Notes under the pieces: model-generated
What the model was told of the DNA's origin: nothing
Database searches by the model: none
The model's input: only the letters and a program-made list of their open reading frames with translations
From: VXYL01 sp965199875
Lineage (GTDB): Bacteria; Pseudomonadota; Gammaproteobacteria; Pseudomonadales; Azotimanducaceae
DNA: 64,000 nt
NCBI GenBank assembly: GCA_965199875.1
Contig: OZ241346.1
Coordinates: 1,178,001 to 1,242,000 of the forward strand
Reading direction: 5' to 3'
Made by a program: the position numbers and the translations under genes
Shown here: one piece after another, positions 8,401-17,900 of the stretch
Numbering within the stretch: position 1 is the first letter of the stretch
Layout of the letters: every line of letters begins with the position of its first letter

Positions 8401-11257
8401 GGCTGGGCCGGGTGACGGTCAGCGTGCGCTTCTCCCAGACGAACGCCGCGCCGACCGTCTTGTCGCCGTCGAGGAGGACGGCGCAGGTGGTGCTGGCGCT
8501 GGCGGAGCAGGCGCCGCTCCAGGCAGAGAGCTTGCGGTTGAGGTCCGGCACGGCCTCGAGCGTCACCGTCGTGCCGTGGTCGTACTGCTCCGTGCAGTCC
8601 GTCCGGTCGCCGGAGCCGCAGCTGATGCCGGCGCCGGCGACGTGGCCGTGGACGGGGCGTTCGACGGTCAGCGTGCGCTTCTCCCAGACGAACGCCGCGC
8701 CGACGGTCTTGTCGGCGTCCATGGCGACGACGCAGGCGGCGGCGCTGCCGGAGCAGGCGCCGCTCCACGCGGAGAGCCGGCGGTTGAGGTCCGGCACCGC
8801 CGTCAGCTCCACCTCCGTGCCGTGGTCGTACTGCTCCGTGCAGTCCGTCCGGTCGCCGGCGCCGCAGCTGATGCCGGCGCCGGTAACGTGTCCGTAGGCG
8901 GGCCGGGCGACGGTCAGCGTGCGCTTCACCCAGACGAACGCCGCGCCGACGGCCTTGTCGGCGTCCATGGCGACCGTGCAGGTGGTGGTGGCGCTGCCGG
9001 AGCAGGCGCCGCCCCACGCGGAGAGCCGGCGGTTGAGGTCCGGCACCGCCGTCAGCTTCACCTCCGTGCCGTGGTCGTACTGCTCCGTGCAGTCCGTCCG
9101 GTCGCCGGCGCCGCAGCTGATGCCGGCGCCGGCGACGTGGCCGTGGGCGGGCCGGGCGACGGTCAGCGTGCGCTTCTCCCAGACGAACGCCGCGCCGACG
9201 GCCTTGTCGGCGTCCATGGCGACGGTGCAGGTGGTGGTGGCGCTGCCGGAGCAGGCGCCGCTCCACGCGGAGAGCCGGCGGTTGGGGTCCGGCACCGCCG
9301 TCAGCTTCACCTCCGTGCCGTGGTCGTACTGCTCCGTGCAGTCCGCGCGGTCGCCGGCGCCGCAGCTGATGCCGGCGCCGGTAACGTGTCCGTGGGCGGG
9401 GCGTTCGACGGTCAGCGTGCGCTTCACCCAGACGAACGCCGCGCCGACGGTCTTGTCGGCGTCCATGGCGACCGTGCAGGTGGTGGTGGCGCTGCCGGAG
9501 CAGGCGCCGCTCCACGCGGAGAGCCGGCGGTTGGGGTCCGGCACCGCCGTCAGCTCCGCCTCCGTGCCGTGGTCGTACTGCTCCGTGCAGTCCGTCCGGC
9601 TGCCGGCGCCGCAGCCGATGCCCGGCCCCGCCACGTGCCCGTTCGCCGGCGGCGCCACCGTCAGCGTCCGCTTCGCCCGCTTGAACGTCGCGCCCACGGT
9701 CAGGTCGCCGTCCAGCTTCAGCTGGCACTTCGGCCACCGCGCGGCGCCGCAGGCGCCCGTCCACGACTCGAACTCGTAGCCCTCGTCCGCCGTCGCCCGC
9801 GCCACCACCACGCTGCCGTGGGCCTTGCTCGTCGAGCACGCGGCGCGCGTCCCCGAACCGCAGTCCACCCCCTTCGCCGCCACGTGCCCGTTGGCCGGGC
9901 GCTCCACCGTCAGCGTCCGCCGAACCAGGGCGAAGTCCGCGCCCGCCGCAAGGTTCGACTCCATCCTCAGCGCGCACGACGCCTCCGCGCCTTCGCAGGC
10001 GCCGCTCCACGACGCCAGCTCGTGGTTGGCGTCCGCCGTCGCCGTCAGCTCCACCTCCGCGCCGTGGTCGTACTGCTCCGTGCAGTCCGACGAGCCGCTC
10101 CCGCAGTCGATGCCCGGACCGGCGATCCGCCCGCGCCGCGGCGGCGACACCCACAGCCAGCGCTGCTCCGCCCCGAACTCCGCACCCGCCGTCTTCGCCC
10201 CGTCCATCGCCACCGCGCACGACGCACCCGCCGTTCCCGCGCACGCACCCGTCCAGCCCAGCAGACGGTGGTTCGCGTCCGCCGCCGCCGACAGCCGCGC
10301 CGTCGCCCCCGCGGCCAGCCGCTCCGTGCAGTCCGAACCCGAACCCGAACCGCAGTCGATGCCCGAACCCGTCACCCGCCCGTGCTCCGGACGCTCCACC
10401 GTCAGCAGGTGGCTGGTCGCCTCGAACGACGCCGACACCCGCCGGTCCGCGTCCAGCTCCACCGTGCAGGACGCCGCGCTTCCCGAACACGCGCCGCCCC
10501 AGCCGGCGAAGCGGTGGTGCGCGTCCGCCGCCGCCGACAGCTCCACCGCGCTGCCCGTCGCGTAGGACTCCTCGCAGTCGACGCCGCCGCCCGAACCGCA
10601 GTCGACGCCCGCGCCCGACACCCGCCCTCCCGACGGCCGCTCCACCGTCAGCTTCGGCCACGGCACGTCCGCGATCCACACCGTCGTCGGCGCCCAGCGC
10701 AGATCCCGGTGCGCACGGTTGTTCGGACTGCCGCCGCACTTGCCGCGCAGCGTCAGCGACTCCGGCCCTTCCTCCTCCCCGTCGTGCTCCACGTGCAGCC
10801 ACCAGCCGGACACGCTCAGCGTCTTGTCCTCGCCGCTGTTGAGATGGTAGCCCTGCCGCGAAGGATCCGACGCGAAGATGTCGTAGTCGTGGCGCCGGCC
10901 GCGGCTCCGCTGCGCCTGGCGCGCCGTGTTCGGGCCGTCTCCAACCTCCACCCGGCACTTCCGGTACGCATGCGCCGGCGGATGGCGCAGCTCCAGCGTC
11001 AGACCCGCCTGCAGCGACGTCTCCGGCAGGCACAGCCGGCCGAACCCGCCGCACGCCGACGGCGGCGCCAGAGCCTCCCCGTCCACGTGCACGACCAGCA
11101 GCGGCCCCGCCTCGGCGCCCGCCGCCGCCGCCGCCCCGCCCTTCCAGGACCGCGCCTTCGCGCCGCCGCAGGCCCCGGCCCCGGCCGCGCCGCCGGCCGG
11201 ACAGGCCGCGAGCGCGCAGCCCGCGATGCGCGTCCAGACTTGCACTCCCACCGCCAA
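5410..11257 (-). CDS. Cys-rich repeat lipoprotein with InlB-type and thrombospondin-like repeats, one frameshift
   Basis: Predicted outer-surface lipoprotein or adhesin of about 1950 residues. It starts at TTG with a short hydrophobic N-terminus and lipobox LAAC (Cys19). The order is: a Cys-poor linker; a domain with YRKCRVEVGDG also found at the end of the Calx-beta protein at 28589-31750; thirteen Divergent InlB B-repeats (LTVxRPxxGxVxGxG... CGSG... DCTEQYDHGT...); two thrombospondin type 1-like repeats; more Cys-rich segments; and the family C-terminus YILPTFECGA... to VRQCSLPKGGG. The frame breaks between about 6190 and 6235: Cys-rich homology stops after ADPAASATL and resumes one frame over at CAKALSCGALRE. 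This may be a lesion or an assembly error. Compared with the 14954-21616 paralogue, the N-terminal Ig-like and Calx-beta segments are missing. Confidence 0.8.
6985..7282 (-). other. Two thrombospondin type 1-like repeats
   Basis: Inside the lipoprotein at 5410-11257, two adjacent units of about 50 residues read GGWSDWGDCSQNTCG...RSC and GGWSDWSECSTACGETC...RSC. Each continues with PSPxCGGAxCSG. The WxxWxxC, CG, R-x-C and GGxxC pattern is that of thrombospondin type 1 repeats, which are mainly animal and apicomplexan extracellular adhesion domains. I do not see this pair in the other lipoproteins of the window. Confidence 0.75.
7445..10655 (-). repeat. Thirteen tandem InlB B-type repeats, about 246 bp each
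   Basis: The stretch encodes thirteen repeats of 75-84 residues that begin LTV and contain a GxV turn, CGSG/CGAG, DCTEQYDHGT, a Trp-containing SAWSGACSGSA segment and a closing VGAAFVWxKR. Spacing of the repeated LTV-region sequence is 246-252 bp across the central units. The central units are nearly identical at DNA level, so unequal crossing-over can change their number. Confidence 0.9.
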
Positions 11258-11286
11258 GCACGAACTCCGTCGAGAACGTGCGCCGG

Positions 11287-11315
11287 ACTCTAGCGCCGCG
11301 CCGCCCGCGCCGCAA
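11287..11315 (-). promoter_or_regulatory. Conserved promoter of lipoprotein gene, left module 2
   Basis: On the minus strand a -35-like TTGCGG (11315-11310) and a -10-like TAGAGT (11292-11287) are separated by 17 bp. The same boxes and spacing recur at 21646-21674, 33637-33665 and 38095-38123 while the spacer bases differ. The expected transcription start near 11280 leaves a leader of about 23 bases before the TTG start at 11257. Confidence 0.6.
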
Positions 11316-11365
11316 TCCGAGCCGGCGCCGTGCGCCGTGCGCCGTGCTTAAGGGCTACCGCATTC

Positions 11366-11394
11366 GAGGGCTGGCCGCTTGCGCAACCGCCCTC
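11366..11394. repeat. Conserved inverted repeat between modules (left copy)
   Basis: Arms GAGGGC (11366-11371) and GCCCTC (11389-11394) flank the 8-bp palindrome TTGCGCAA. The right arm runs into the stop codon of the protease at 11393-14788. The same element follows the equivalent protease at 38021-38051. It has no T-tract, so it may be an RNA-stability hairpin or protein-binding site rather than a classical terminator. Confidence 0.5.
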
Positions 11395-14300
11395 AGCCGC
11401 CTTCGTCCAGCAGCCACAGCCGCCAGCCGCGCAGGAAGCGCGGCTGGCGCGGCACCGCGACGGCGAAGGTCCGCGTCGCCGTCCGGCCGTCCGCCGCGGT
11501 CGCCGTCACCGTCACCGTCGCCGTGCCGTGGTCCGCCGGGGCCACGCGCAGCAGCGCGCCCGCGGTCTCCGCCGTGGCCACCGCGGGGTCGCTCACGCGA
11601 ACCGCGAACGCCGCCGCGTCCGAGCCGTCGAACTCCAGGAACACGTTCGAGAGGTCGATCTCCATCGGTTCGTCGAACTCCTGCCTTGGCGCCACGCCGT
11701 TGAGCACAAGGGGCTTGCCGGCCGCCAGCCGGATGCCGGTGTGGTGCTGCCCGGAGTTGCCGGGATAGGGCGGCCCGCACGGCCTGCCGGCGTCCAGGAT
11801 GTCCGCGCAGTCCGCCCCGGGCACCTCCGGTATCCCGGCGACCCGGACGACCACCGGCCCGGCGCCGGCCGGCGACACGGCGACGGCGTTGCTGAGCGGC
11901 GTCGCGTGCGCGATCGTGGCGACGTCCGCCTCCAGGCGGCCGCCGGCGGCCGCAAGCCCCACGTCCAGCCGGAACGGCGCACCCTCGGCGACCCGCACGC
12001 CGACCCGCGCCGGGCGCCGCCACGCGGCGGAGGCGACCACCGGTTCCAGCGCGAGGCGAAACGGCGCGCCCGGATTGCCGTGCAGGGCCACCGCCATGCC
12101 GAGCCCCCAGTCGCCGGCGCCGACGAACAGGCCCGGGGGCAGCGCTGCCAGGCGGTTGTGGGACAGGTCCACCCTTTGCAGCCTGGGCTGGTCTTCGAAC
12201 AGCCCCGCCGGCAGCGATGCCAGCCGGTTGCCGCCGAGGTCGAGCTCGGCCAGCAGCACGCCGTCGAACGTCTCCGGCGCCAGCTCGGCCAGCCGGTTGT
12301 TGTCGAGGTGGAGATAGGAAAGCCCGCCCACTTCGCGGAACGCTCCCGGGCGCAGCTCGCGCAGCCCCACGTCCGTCAGATGCAGCCGGCCCAGGGGCAG
12401 TCCGGCGAACAGCCCCGGCGGCAGCGTCGGCAGTTCATGCCGATGCCGGCTGTGGGCGTGCCGCGCGTTGTCGAGGCGGAGGATCCAGAGCGACGACAGG
12501 CCGTCGAACGCGCCCGCCTCCAGCGACGCGAACGCGTTGCGCTGCAGTGCCAGCTCGCGCAGTTCGGACAGGTCCGCGAACACGCCCGGAGGCACCGAGG
12601 CCAGGGAGTTGAGCCGGAGTTCCTCGAGGTTCGCCAGGCCGTCGAACACGCCCGCCTCCACGGCGACGGGCGAGCTGCCGGTGCTCATGTCCACCTCCAG
12701 CTTGCGCAGGTTCGGCAGGCCGCGGAACATGCCCGCCCGCAGGCGCGCCAGCCGCCCGCCGCCCACGAACAGCTCGTTCAGCTCGGCGAGCCCCTCGAAC
12801 AGGCCGGGCTCGATGGCGGCGCGGCTCCCGTCGATGAGCCGCAGGTGGCGCAGCCGCGGCATCCCCTCGAAGACGCCTGGCCGGAGCGGCGGGAGGGCGT
12901 CGGCGCCGTCGAGCCTGTTCGACAGGACGAAGAGATAGCGCAGATTCGCCAGGCCTCGAAACGAGCCGGGCTCCAGCAGCACGTTCCAGCCGAATACGTC
13001 CAGCATCTGCAAACCGGCGAGGCCGTCGAGCGCGCCTGCCCGGAGCGTCCAGCCCGACGGCGGCAGCAGTTCCAGCCTGCTGAGGTTCGACAGGCCGTCG
13101 AGGTCGCCGGGCTGGACGTCGCGCAGACGCAGTTCCACGATCCTCCGGAGGTCCGCCGCGGAGATGTCCGCGCAGGAGGAGCCCAGCTCGGCCTCGAGCG
13201 CTTCGCGCACGGCGGCGCTGCGTTCGCACGCCGGCTTCGCCAGCCGAGTTCCGGGCTGCACGGCGACGACCATCCGCCCGGCCACCGCCAGCGCCGCCTC
13301 GCGCTCCCAGCCCTCGTTCGCCGGCACCCGGTACGCCACCGCGCCGGCGCCGACCCCGCTGGCGCCGGACGCCACCGTCGTGAAGCCGTCGGCGGCGCGC
13401 GCCTCCCACGCGCAGCCGGGGTCCGCCTCCACGCGCAGCGTGTACGACCCCCCGGCCGCGGGCACCTCCGCCGCCGGCGTCGACAGCCGGTAGCGGCAGC
13501 GCGTGGCGCTCTGCCGGTAGCCGGCGACGAAGGCGGCGGTCTCGTTCAGGCTCCGAGCGGCGTCCGCCGGGCCGTCCGCGCTCCACGACGGTTCCTCGCC
13601 GGGCACGCCGAGCGGCACGCCGAGGAAGCGCTGGCGGGGGTTGGAGAAGCGCGGCAGCGAACTGAACGCCATGATCGTCGAGTATACGTGGATCCCGTCG
13701 CGCCGGAGGCCGGGCAGAACGTAGCCGTGGCTGTACGGAAAGGGATCGTTCGAGTTGTCATATTCGCGTGGGTGGCGGAGGCCCATGAGGTGCCCCAGCT
13801 CGTGGGCGAATGTATGGGCAGAGCCGACACTGACCATTGCGAAAGCCGTCTTTGAAGCTGAAATCCCTGCGTCCGCCATGGTCAGTATCGATGCTGCCCG
13901 GGCCGCCCGCGTTCTCTTGAGCACCACGACGTCCGCGGCGTGGCGGTCGCGCAGCGCATGCGCCTCGTCCAGGTGGCCGTCGCCCGGCTCGATGAGGCGC
14001 CGAAAGTCGATTGCCTTATCCAGTTCGTCGTAATCCACCTGGACCGCGGCGACCAGGCGCACGCGATGCGCGACATCCGAGACCGCGAGGGCCTCGTTGG
14101 TCCACGCCACGTCGTGGTCGATGTCCGCCAGCACGGCCCGGTGCCCGCCGGCCCACCGCCGCTGCTGCGGCGTGTAGACTACCAGCACGTCGATCTCGGA
14201 GCCGTCGTCCGCCGCCGGCGCGTCCGCCGAAGAGACGCGCGCCGCCGCGCCGCCGGGCGGCGGCGCACCGACCTCGAAGGCGCCATCGCACGCCGGCCGC

Positions 14301-14788
14301 CGCGACGGGGCGACGCGCTCCACGATCTGCGCGCCGCCCACAGTCCGGATGCGGTATTCCGCCTCCGGCGTCCATGCCGAGCCCACGACCGTCTCGCCGT
14401 TTGCGACCAGCGTCGCCGTGCCCGACTCCACGCTCGCCAGCGGCCCGGACAGCGAGTAGCCGCCCGCCGTGGCGGCCGTCCGCTCCGCAGTCCACTCGAA
14501 CTCCGCGTCCTCGAACAGGTTCAGACGCACCGCGGCCGGTCTGCCACGCGCCGCCGCCTCCCGCACCGCGGACAGAGTCTCGAAGTCGATCACCGCCACG
14601 CGCCGTGGCGCCTCCTGGCCGGCCACGCGCCGTTTCGCCATCCGCTCCAGCGCGGCGCCTTGGGAAGCCGCGCCCGCGAACACGGCCGGCGTTGGCGCGT
14701 CCGCTCCCGAAACGGCGAACGCTATGAAGGCTGACGTCTGAGCGAAGCGCTTCAGAGCCCCGGACCAACGTCGCGCCAGCCAGCCCAT
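11393..14788 (-). CDS. Secreted LRR metalloprotease (intact HExxHxxGxxH)
   Basis: Predicted secreted zinc protease of 1131 residues. The chosen ATG (MGWLARRWSG) has AAAGGA eight bases upstream and leads into a hydrophobic signal segment (about 12-30). The propeptide (about 60-165) carries the family signature LNLFEDAEF and GGYSLSGPLA. The catalytic domain (about 195-400) has H329, E330, H333, G336, H339, then FPYSHGY and Met-turn M373. A BACON-like domain spans about 431-512. About 380 residues of LRRs follow (PPGLFAGLPLGRLHL, with an N or H at the usual Asn position). A C-terminal Ig-like domain (FAVRVSDPAVAT) ends in RFLRGWRLWLL. It is closest to the right-arm copy at 34609-38022. It is separated from its lipoprotein partner by a decayed 165-bp tail remnant instead of the usual TGATG overlap. 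Confidence 0.9.
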   Translation of the reverse strand: MGWLARRWSGALKRFAQTSAFIAFAVSGADAPTPAVFAGAASQGAALERMAKRRVAGQEAPRRVAVIDFETLSAVREAAARGRPAAVRLNLFEDAEFEWTAERTAATAGGYSLSGPLASVESGTATLVANGETVVGSAWTPEAEYRIRTVGGAQIVERVAPSRRPACDGAFEVGAPPPGGAAARVSSADAPAADDGSEIDVLVVYTPQQRRWAGGHRAVLADIDHDVAWTNEALAVSDVAHRVRLVAAVQVDYDELDKAIDFRRLIEPGDGHLDEAHALRDRHAADVVVLKRTRAARAASILTMADAGISASKTAFAMVSVGSAHTFAHELGHLMGLRHPREYDNSNDPFPYSHGYVLPGLRRDGIHVYSTIMAFSSLPRFSNPRQRFLGVPLGVPGEEPSWSADGPADAARSLNETAAFVAGYRQSATRCRYRLSTPAAEVPAAGGSYTLRVEADPGCAWEARAADGFTTVASGASGVGAGAVAYRVPANEGWEREAALAVAGRMVVAVQPGTRLAKPACERSAAVREALEAELGSSCADISAADLRRIVELRLRDVQPGDLDGLSNLSRLELLPPSGWTLRAGALDGLAGLQMLDVFGWNVLLEPGSFRGLANLRYLFVLSNRLDGADALPPLRPGVFEGMPRLRHLRLIDGSRAAIEPGLFEGLAELNELFVGGGRLARLRAGMFRGLPNLRKLEVDMSTGSSPVAVEAGVFDGLANLEELRLNSLASVPPGVFADLSELRELALQRNAFASLEAGAFDGLSSLWILRLDNARHAHSRHRHELPTLPPGLFAGLPLGRLHLTDVGLRELRPGAFREVGGLSYLHLDNNRLAELAPETFDGVLLAELDLGGNRLASLPAGLFEDQPRLQRVDLSHNRLAALPPGLFVGAGDWGLGMAVALHGNPGAPFRLALEPVVASAAWRRPARVGVRVAEGAPFRLDVGLAAAGGRLEADVATIAHATPLSNAVAVSPAGAGPVVVRVAGIPEVPGADCADILDAGRPCGPPYPGNSGQHHTGIRLAAGKPLVLNGVAPRQEFDEPMEIDLSNVFLEFDGSDAAAFAVRVSDPAVATAETAGALLRVAPADHGTATVTVTATAADGRTATRTFAVAVPRQPRFLRGWRLWLLDEGG

Positions 14789-14953
14789 GTCAGCGCCATC
14801 CTTTCGGCAGTGAACACCCATGCCGTCGCTGCCGCACTCCCGTCGCTCCTCCACACCGGCGTTGTCTTTGTCGTTGGTCCGCCGCCATGTTCGTCCTCAA
14901 ACATGTGGTCGGCTTGGCGCAGAGCTCGCTGAGGGCACACAAGTGCCCGGCGC
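14789..14953 (-). pseudogene. Decayed remnant of the lipoprotein family C-terminus
   Basis: Between the lipoprotein stop and the protease start, the sequence still aligns with the family tail. DNAGVEERRECGSDG-like codons correspond to DDAGTEWRWECRSDNGTVRQC in the intact right-arm lipoprotein, but the frame is broken and the stop lies upstream. The equivalent interval at 34371-34608 is similar, so the decay preceded the duplication. Confidence 0.6.
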
Positions 14954-17900
14954 TCACCGGCGGAGTGGTATGCAGACGCCAGCCGTAGCGGGATACGGTC
15001 GACATGTCCGGTCCTTGTGGTTGGTACACAGGATGGCGTCGTGGTCCTTGTAGACGCACGACCCCCCCGGCAGCGCCTTGCAGGAGTGGTCGTGCCCCCA
15101 GCAGCTGCTGCTCCTGCAGGTGCGCGCCCGCTCGGGGCTCGGGGGAATCCACTCGCGACCCCGTTCCACGCATTCCTGTTCCGGCGTCTTGCAGGTGTTG
15201 GCGTCCTCGGTCCAGTCGCCAAGGCTGCAGGAGAACCGGCAGGTGCCGGAGTAGCCGGCCGCGCAGGAGCCGGCGGCGGAGGAGCCGTGGTCCGTCTCGG
15301 GCAGCAAGCAGTTGCCCAGGGTCGCCTGGGGGCAGTCCAGCGGTGCGCAGGTGTTGCTGGTCCGGGTCCAGACGCGGTCGCTGCAGGCGTACGAGCAGGC
15401 GCCGGAGTAGCCGTCGGCGCAGGAGCCGGCGGAGGCGCCGGACGCCGTTCGGGGCAGCGCGCAGTTGTTCCTGGTTCCGGCGGCGCACGCTTCGTGCGGC
15501 CTGCAGGAGTTGCTGGTCCGGGTCCAGTCGCCGTCGCTGCAGGCGTACGAGCAGGTGCCGGAGTAGCCGTCGGCGCAGGAGCCGGCGGAGGAGCCGGACA
15601 GGGTGGCGGGACGCTCGCAGCCGGCCGTGGTCGCCGCCGGGCAGTCCATGGCGCAGGTGTTGCTGGTTCGGGTCCAGACGCGGTCGCTGCAGGCGTACGA
15701 GCAGGCGCCGGAGTAGCCGTCGGCGCAGGAGCCGGCGGAGGAGCCGGACTCCGTTCGAGGCAGCGCGCAGTTGTTCCTGGTTCCGGCGGCGCACGCTTCG
15801 TGCGGCCTGCAGGTGTTGCTGGTCCGGGTCCAGTCGCCATCGCTGCAGGCGTACGAGCAGGTGCCGGAGTAGTTCGCGGCGCAGGTGCCGGCGGAGGATC
15901 CGGACGGGGTGGCGGGGCGCTCGCAGCCGGCCGTGGTCGCCGCCGGGCAGTCCATGGCGCAGGTGTTGCTGGTCCGGGTCCAGACGCGGTCGCTGCAGGC
16001 GTACGAGCAAGCGCCGGAGTAGCCGTCGGCGCAGGAGCCGGCGGAGGCGCCGGACTCCGTTCGAGGCAGCGCGCAGTTGTTCCTGGTTCCGGCGGCGCAC
16101 GCTTCGTGCGGCCTGCAGGTGTTGCTGGTCCGGGTCCAGTCGCCATCGCTGCAGGCGTACGAGCAGGTGCCGGAGTAGTTCGCGGCGCAGGTGCCGGCGG
16201 AGGATCCGGACGGGGTGGCGGGGCGCTCGCAGCCGGCCGTGGTCGCCGCCGGGCAGTCCATGGCGCAGGTGTTGCTGGTTCGGGTCCAGACGCGGTCGCT
16301 GCAGGCGTACGAGCAAGCGCCGGAGTAGCCGTCGGCGCAGGAGCCGGCGGAGGCGCCGGACTCCGTTCGAGGCAGCGCGCAGTTGTCCCTGGTTCCGGCG
16401 GCGCACGCTTCGTGCGGTGTGCAGGAGTTGCTGGCCTGGGTCCAGGTGCCGCGGCTGCAGGAGAAGCGGCAGGCGCCGGAGTAGCCGGGGGAGCAGGAGC
16501 CGGCGTGGGATCCGGAGGCCGTTGGGGGCAGCACGCAGTTGTTCCTGGTCGCCTCCGGGCAGCTCCGGGGCTTGCAGGAGTTGCTGGTCTCGGTCCAGGC
16601 GCCGAACCAACAGGTGGACCGACAGGCGCCGGAGTAGCCATCGGCGCAGGAGCCTGCGGAAGAGGAGCCGTGTTCCGTCGCGGGCAGTACGCAGTTGTCC
16701 CTAGTTGCCTCAGGGCAGCCCAGGGGTGTGCAGGAGTTGCTGGTCTCGGTCCAGCCGCCAAGCCAACAGGCGAACCGGCAAGTACCGGAGTAGCCGGCGG
16801 CGCACCAGCCGTCGGTGGTGGTGCCGGAGTCGGTTCGCGAAAGCACGCAGCTGTTGACGGTGTCGTGCGGGCAGGGGGCCGGTGCGCAGGAGTTGCTGGT
16901 CCCCGTCCATTCGCCGAGGCTGCAGGCGAACCGGCAGGCGCCGGAGTAGCCGGCGGCGCACCGGCCGTCGGTAGTGGATCCAGAGTCGGTTCGGGGGAGG
17001 ACGCAGCTGTTGACGGTGCCGCGCGGGCAGGGGGCCGGTGCGCAGGAGTTGCTGGTCTCCGTCCATTCGCCGAGGCTGCAGGCGAACCGGCAGGCGCCGG
17101 AGTAGCCGGCGGCACATGAGCCGGCGGAGGAGCCGGAAGCCGTCTGGGGCAGCGTACAGTCGTCCTTAGTCGCCTGCGGGCACCGCTTGGGGGTGCAGGA
17201 GTTGCTTTCCTCGCTCCAAGCGCCGTTGTTGCAGGCGTAGCGGCAGCTGCCGTTGTAGCCAGCCGTGCAAGCGCCGGAGACCGTGGCGCCCGAGTCCGCC
17301 CTGTCCAGCGCGCAGTGCGCAACGGTGGCCGCGGCGCACTCGGCCGCGAAGGACGCGCTCGCCGTCCTGGCTTCATTCATCCTCAAGTTGCAAGTGGAGG
17401 AGGCGGCGCTGGCGGAGCAGGCGCCGCCCCAGCTGGCGAAGTCGTAGCCGCGATCCTCGGTCGCCGTCAGCGTCACTTCCGTGCCGTGGTCGTACTCCTC
17501 CGTGCAGTCCGTGCGGCCGCCGGAACCGCAGCTGATGCCGCTGGCGGCGACGTGGCCGTTGCCAGGCCGCGCGACGGTCAGCTTGCGCTTCTCCCAGACG
17601 AAGGCGGCGCCGACCGTCTTGTCGCCGTCGAGGAGGACGGCGCAGGTGGTGCTGGCGCTGGCGGAGCAGGCGCCGCTCCATGCCGACAGCTTGCGGTTGG
17701 CGTCCGGCGCCGCCGTCAGCTTCGCCGTCGTGCCGTCGACGTACTTCTCGGCGCAGTCCGTGCCGCAGTCGATGCCGGCCGGCGAACTCGACACGTCGCC
17801 GCCGGCGGTCTTCGTCACCGTCAGCGTGTACAGCTTCTTGCAGACGCCGCCGTCGGCGCGGTAGCCCGTGTCGCAGTCGCAGCCGCAGGCCGAGTTCCGG

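Noticed and set aside
7445..10655. CRISPR-like regular repetition
   Set aside because: Period about 246 bp, coding throughout, no short repeat-spacer structure and no cas genes.
1979..11257. One continuous 3092-codon reading frame on the minus strand
   Set aside because: Homology shows two genes. The frame stays open by chance after a frameshift near 6200, then runs in frame into the protease at 5410; the segment between has no family similarity in that frame.
5984..11293. A 1769-codon plus-strand frame antisense to the InlB repeats (and similar ones at 17315-21652, 33637-34608 and 38357-44966)
   Set aside because: Low-complexity Ala/Arg/Gly-rich translations with no signal peptide or domain. 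They arise from GC-rich third positions opposite or out of frame with the real repeat genes.
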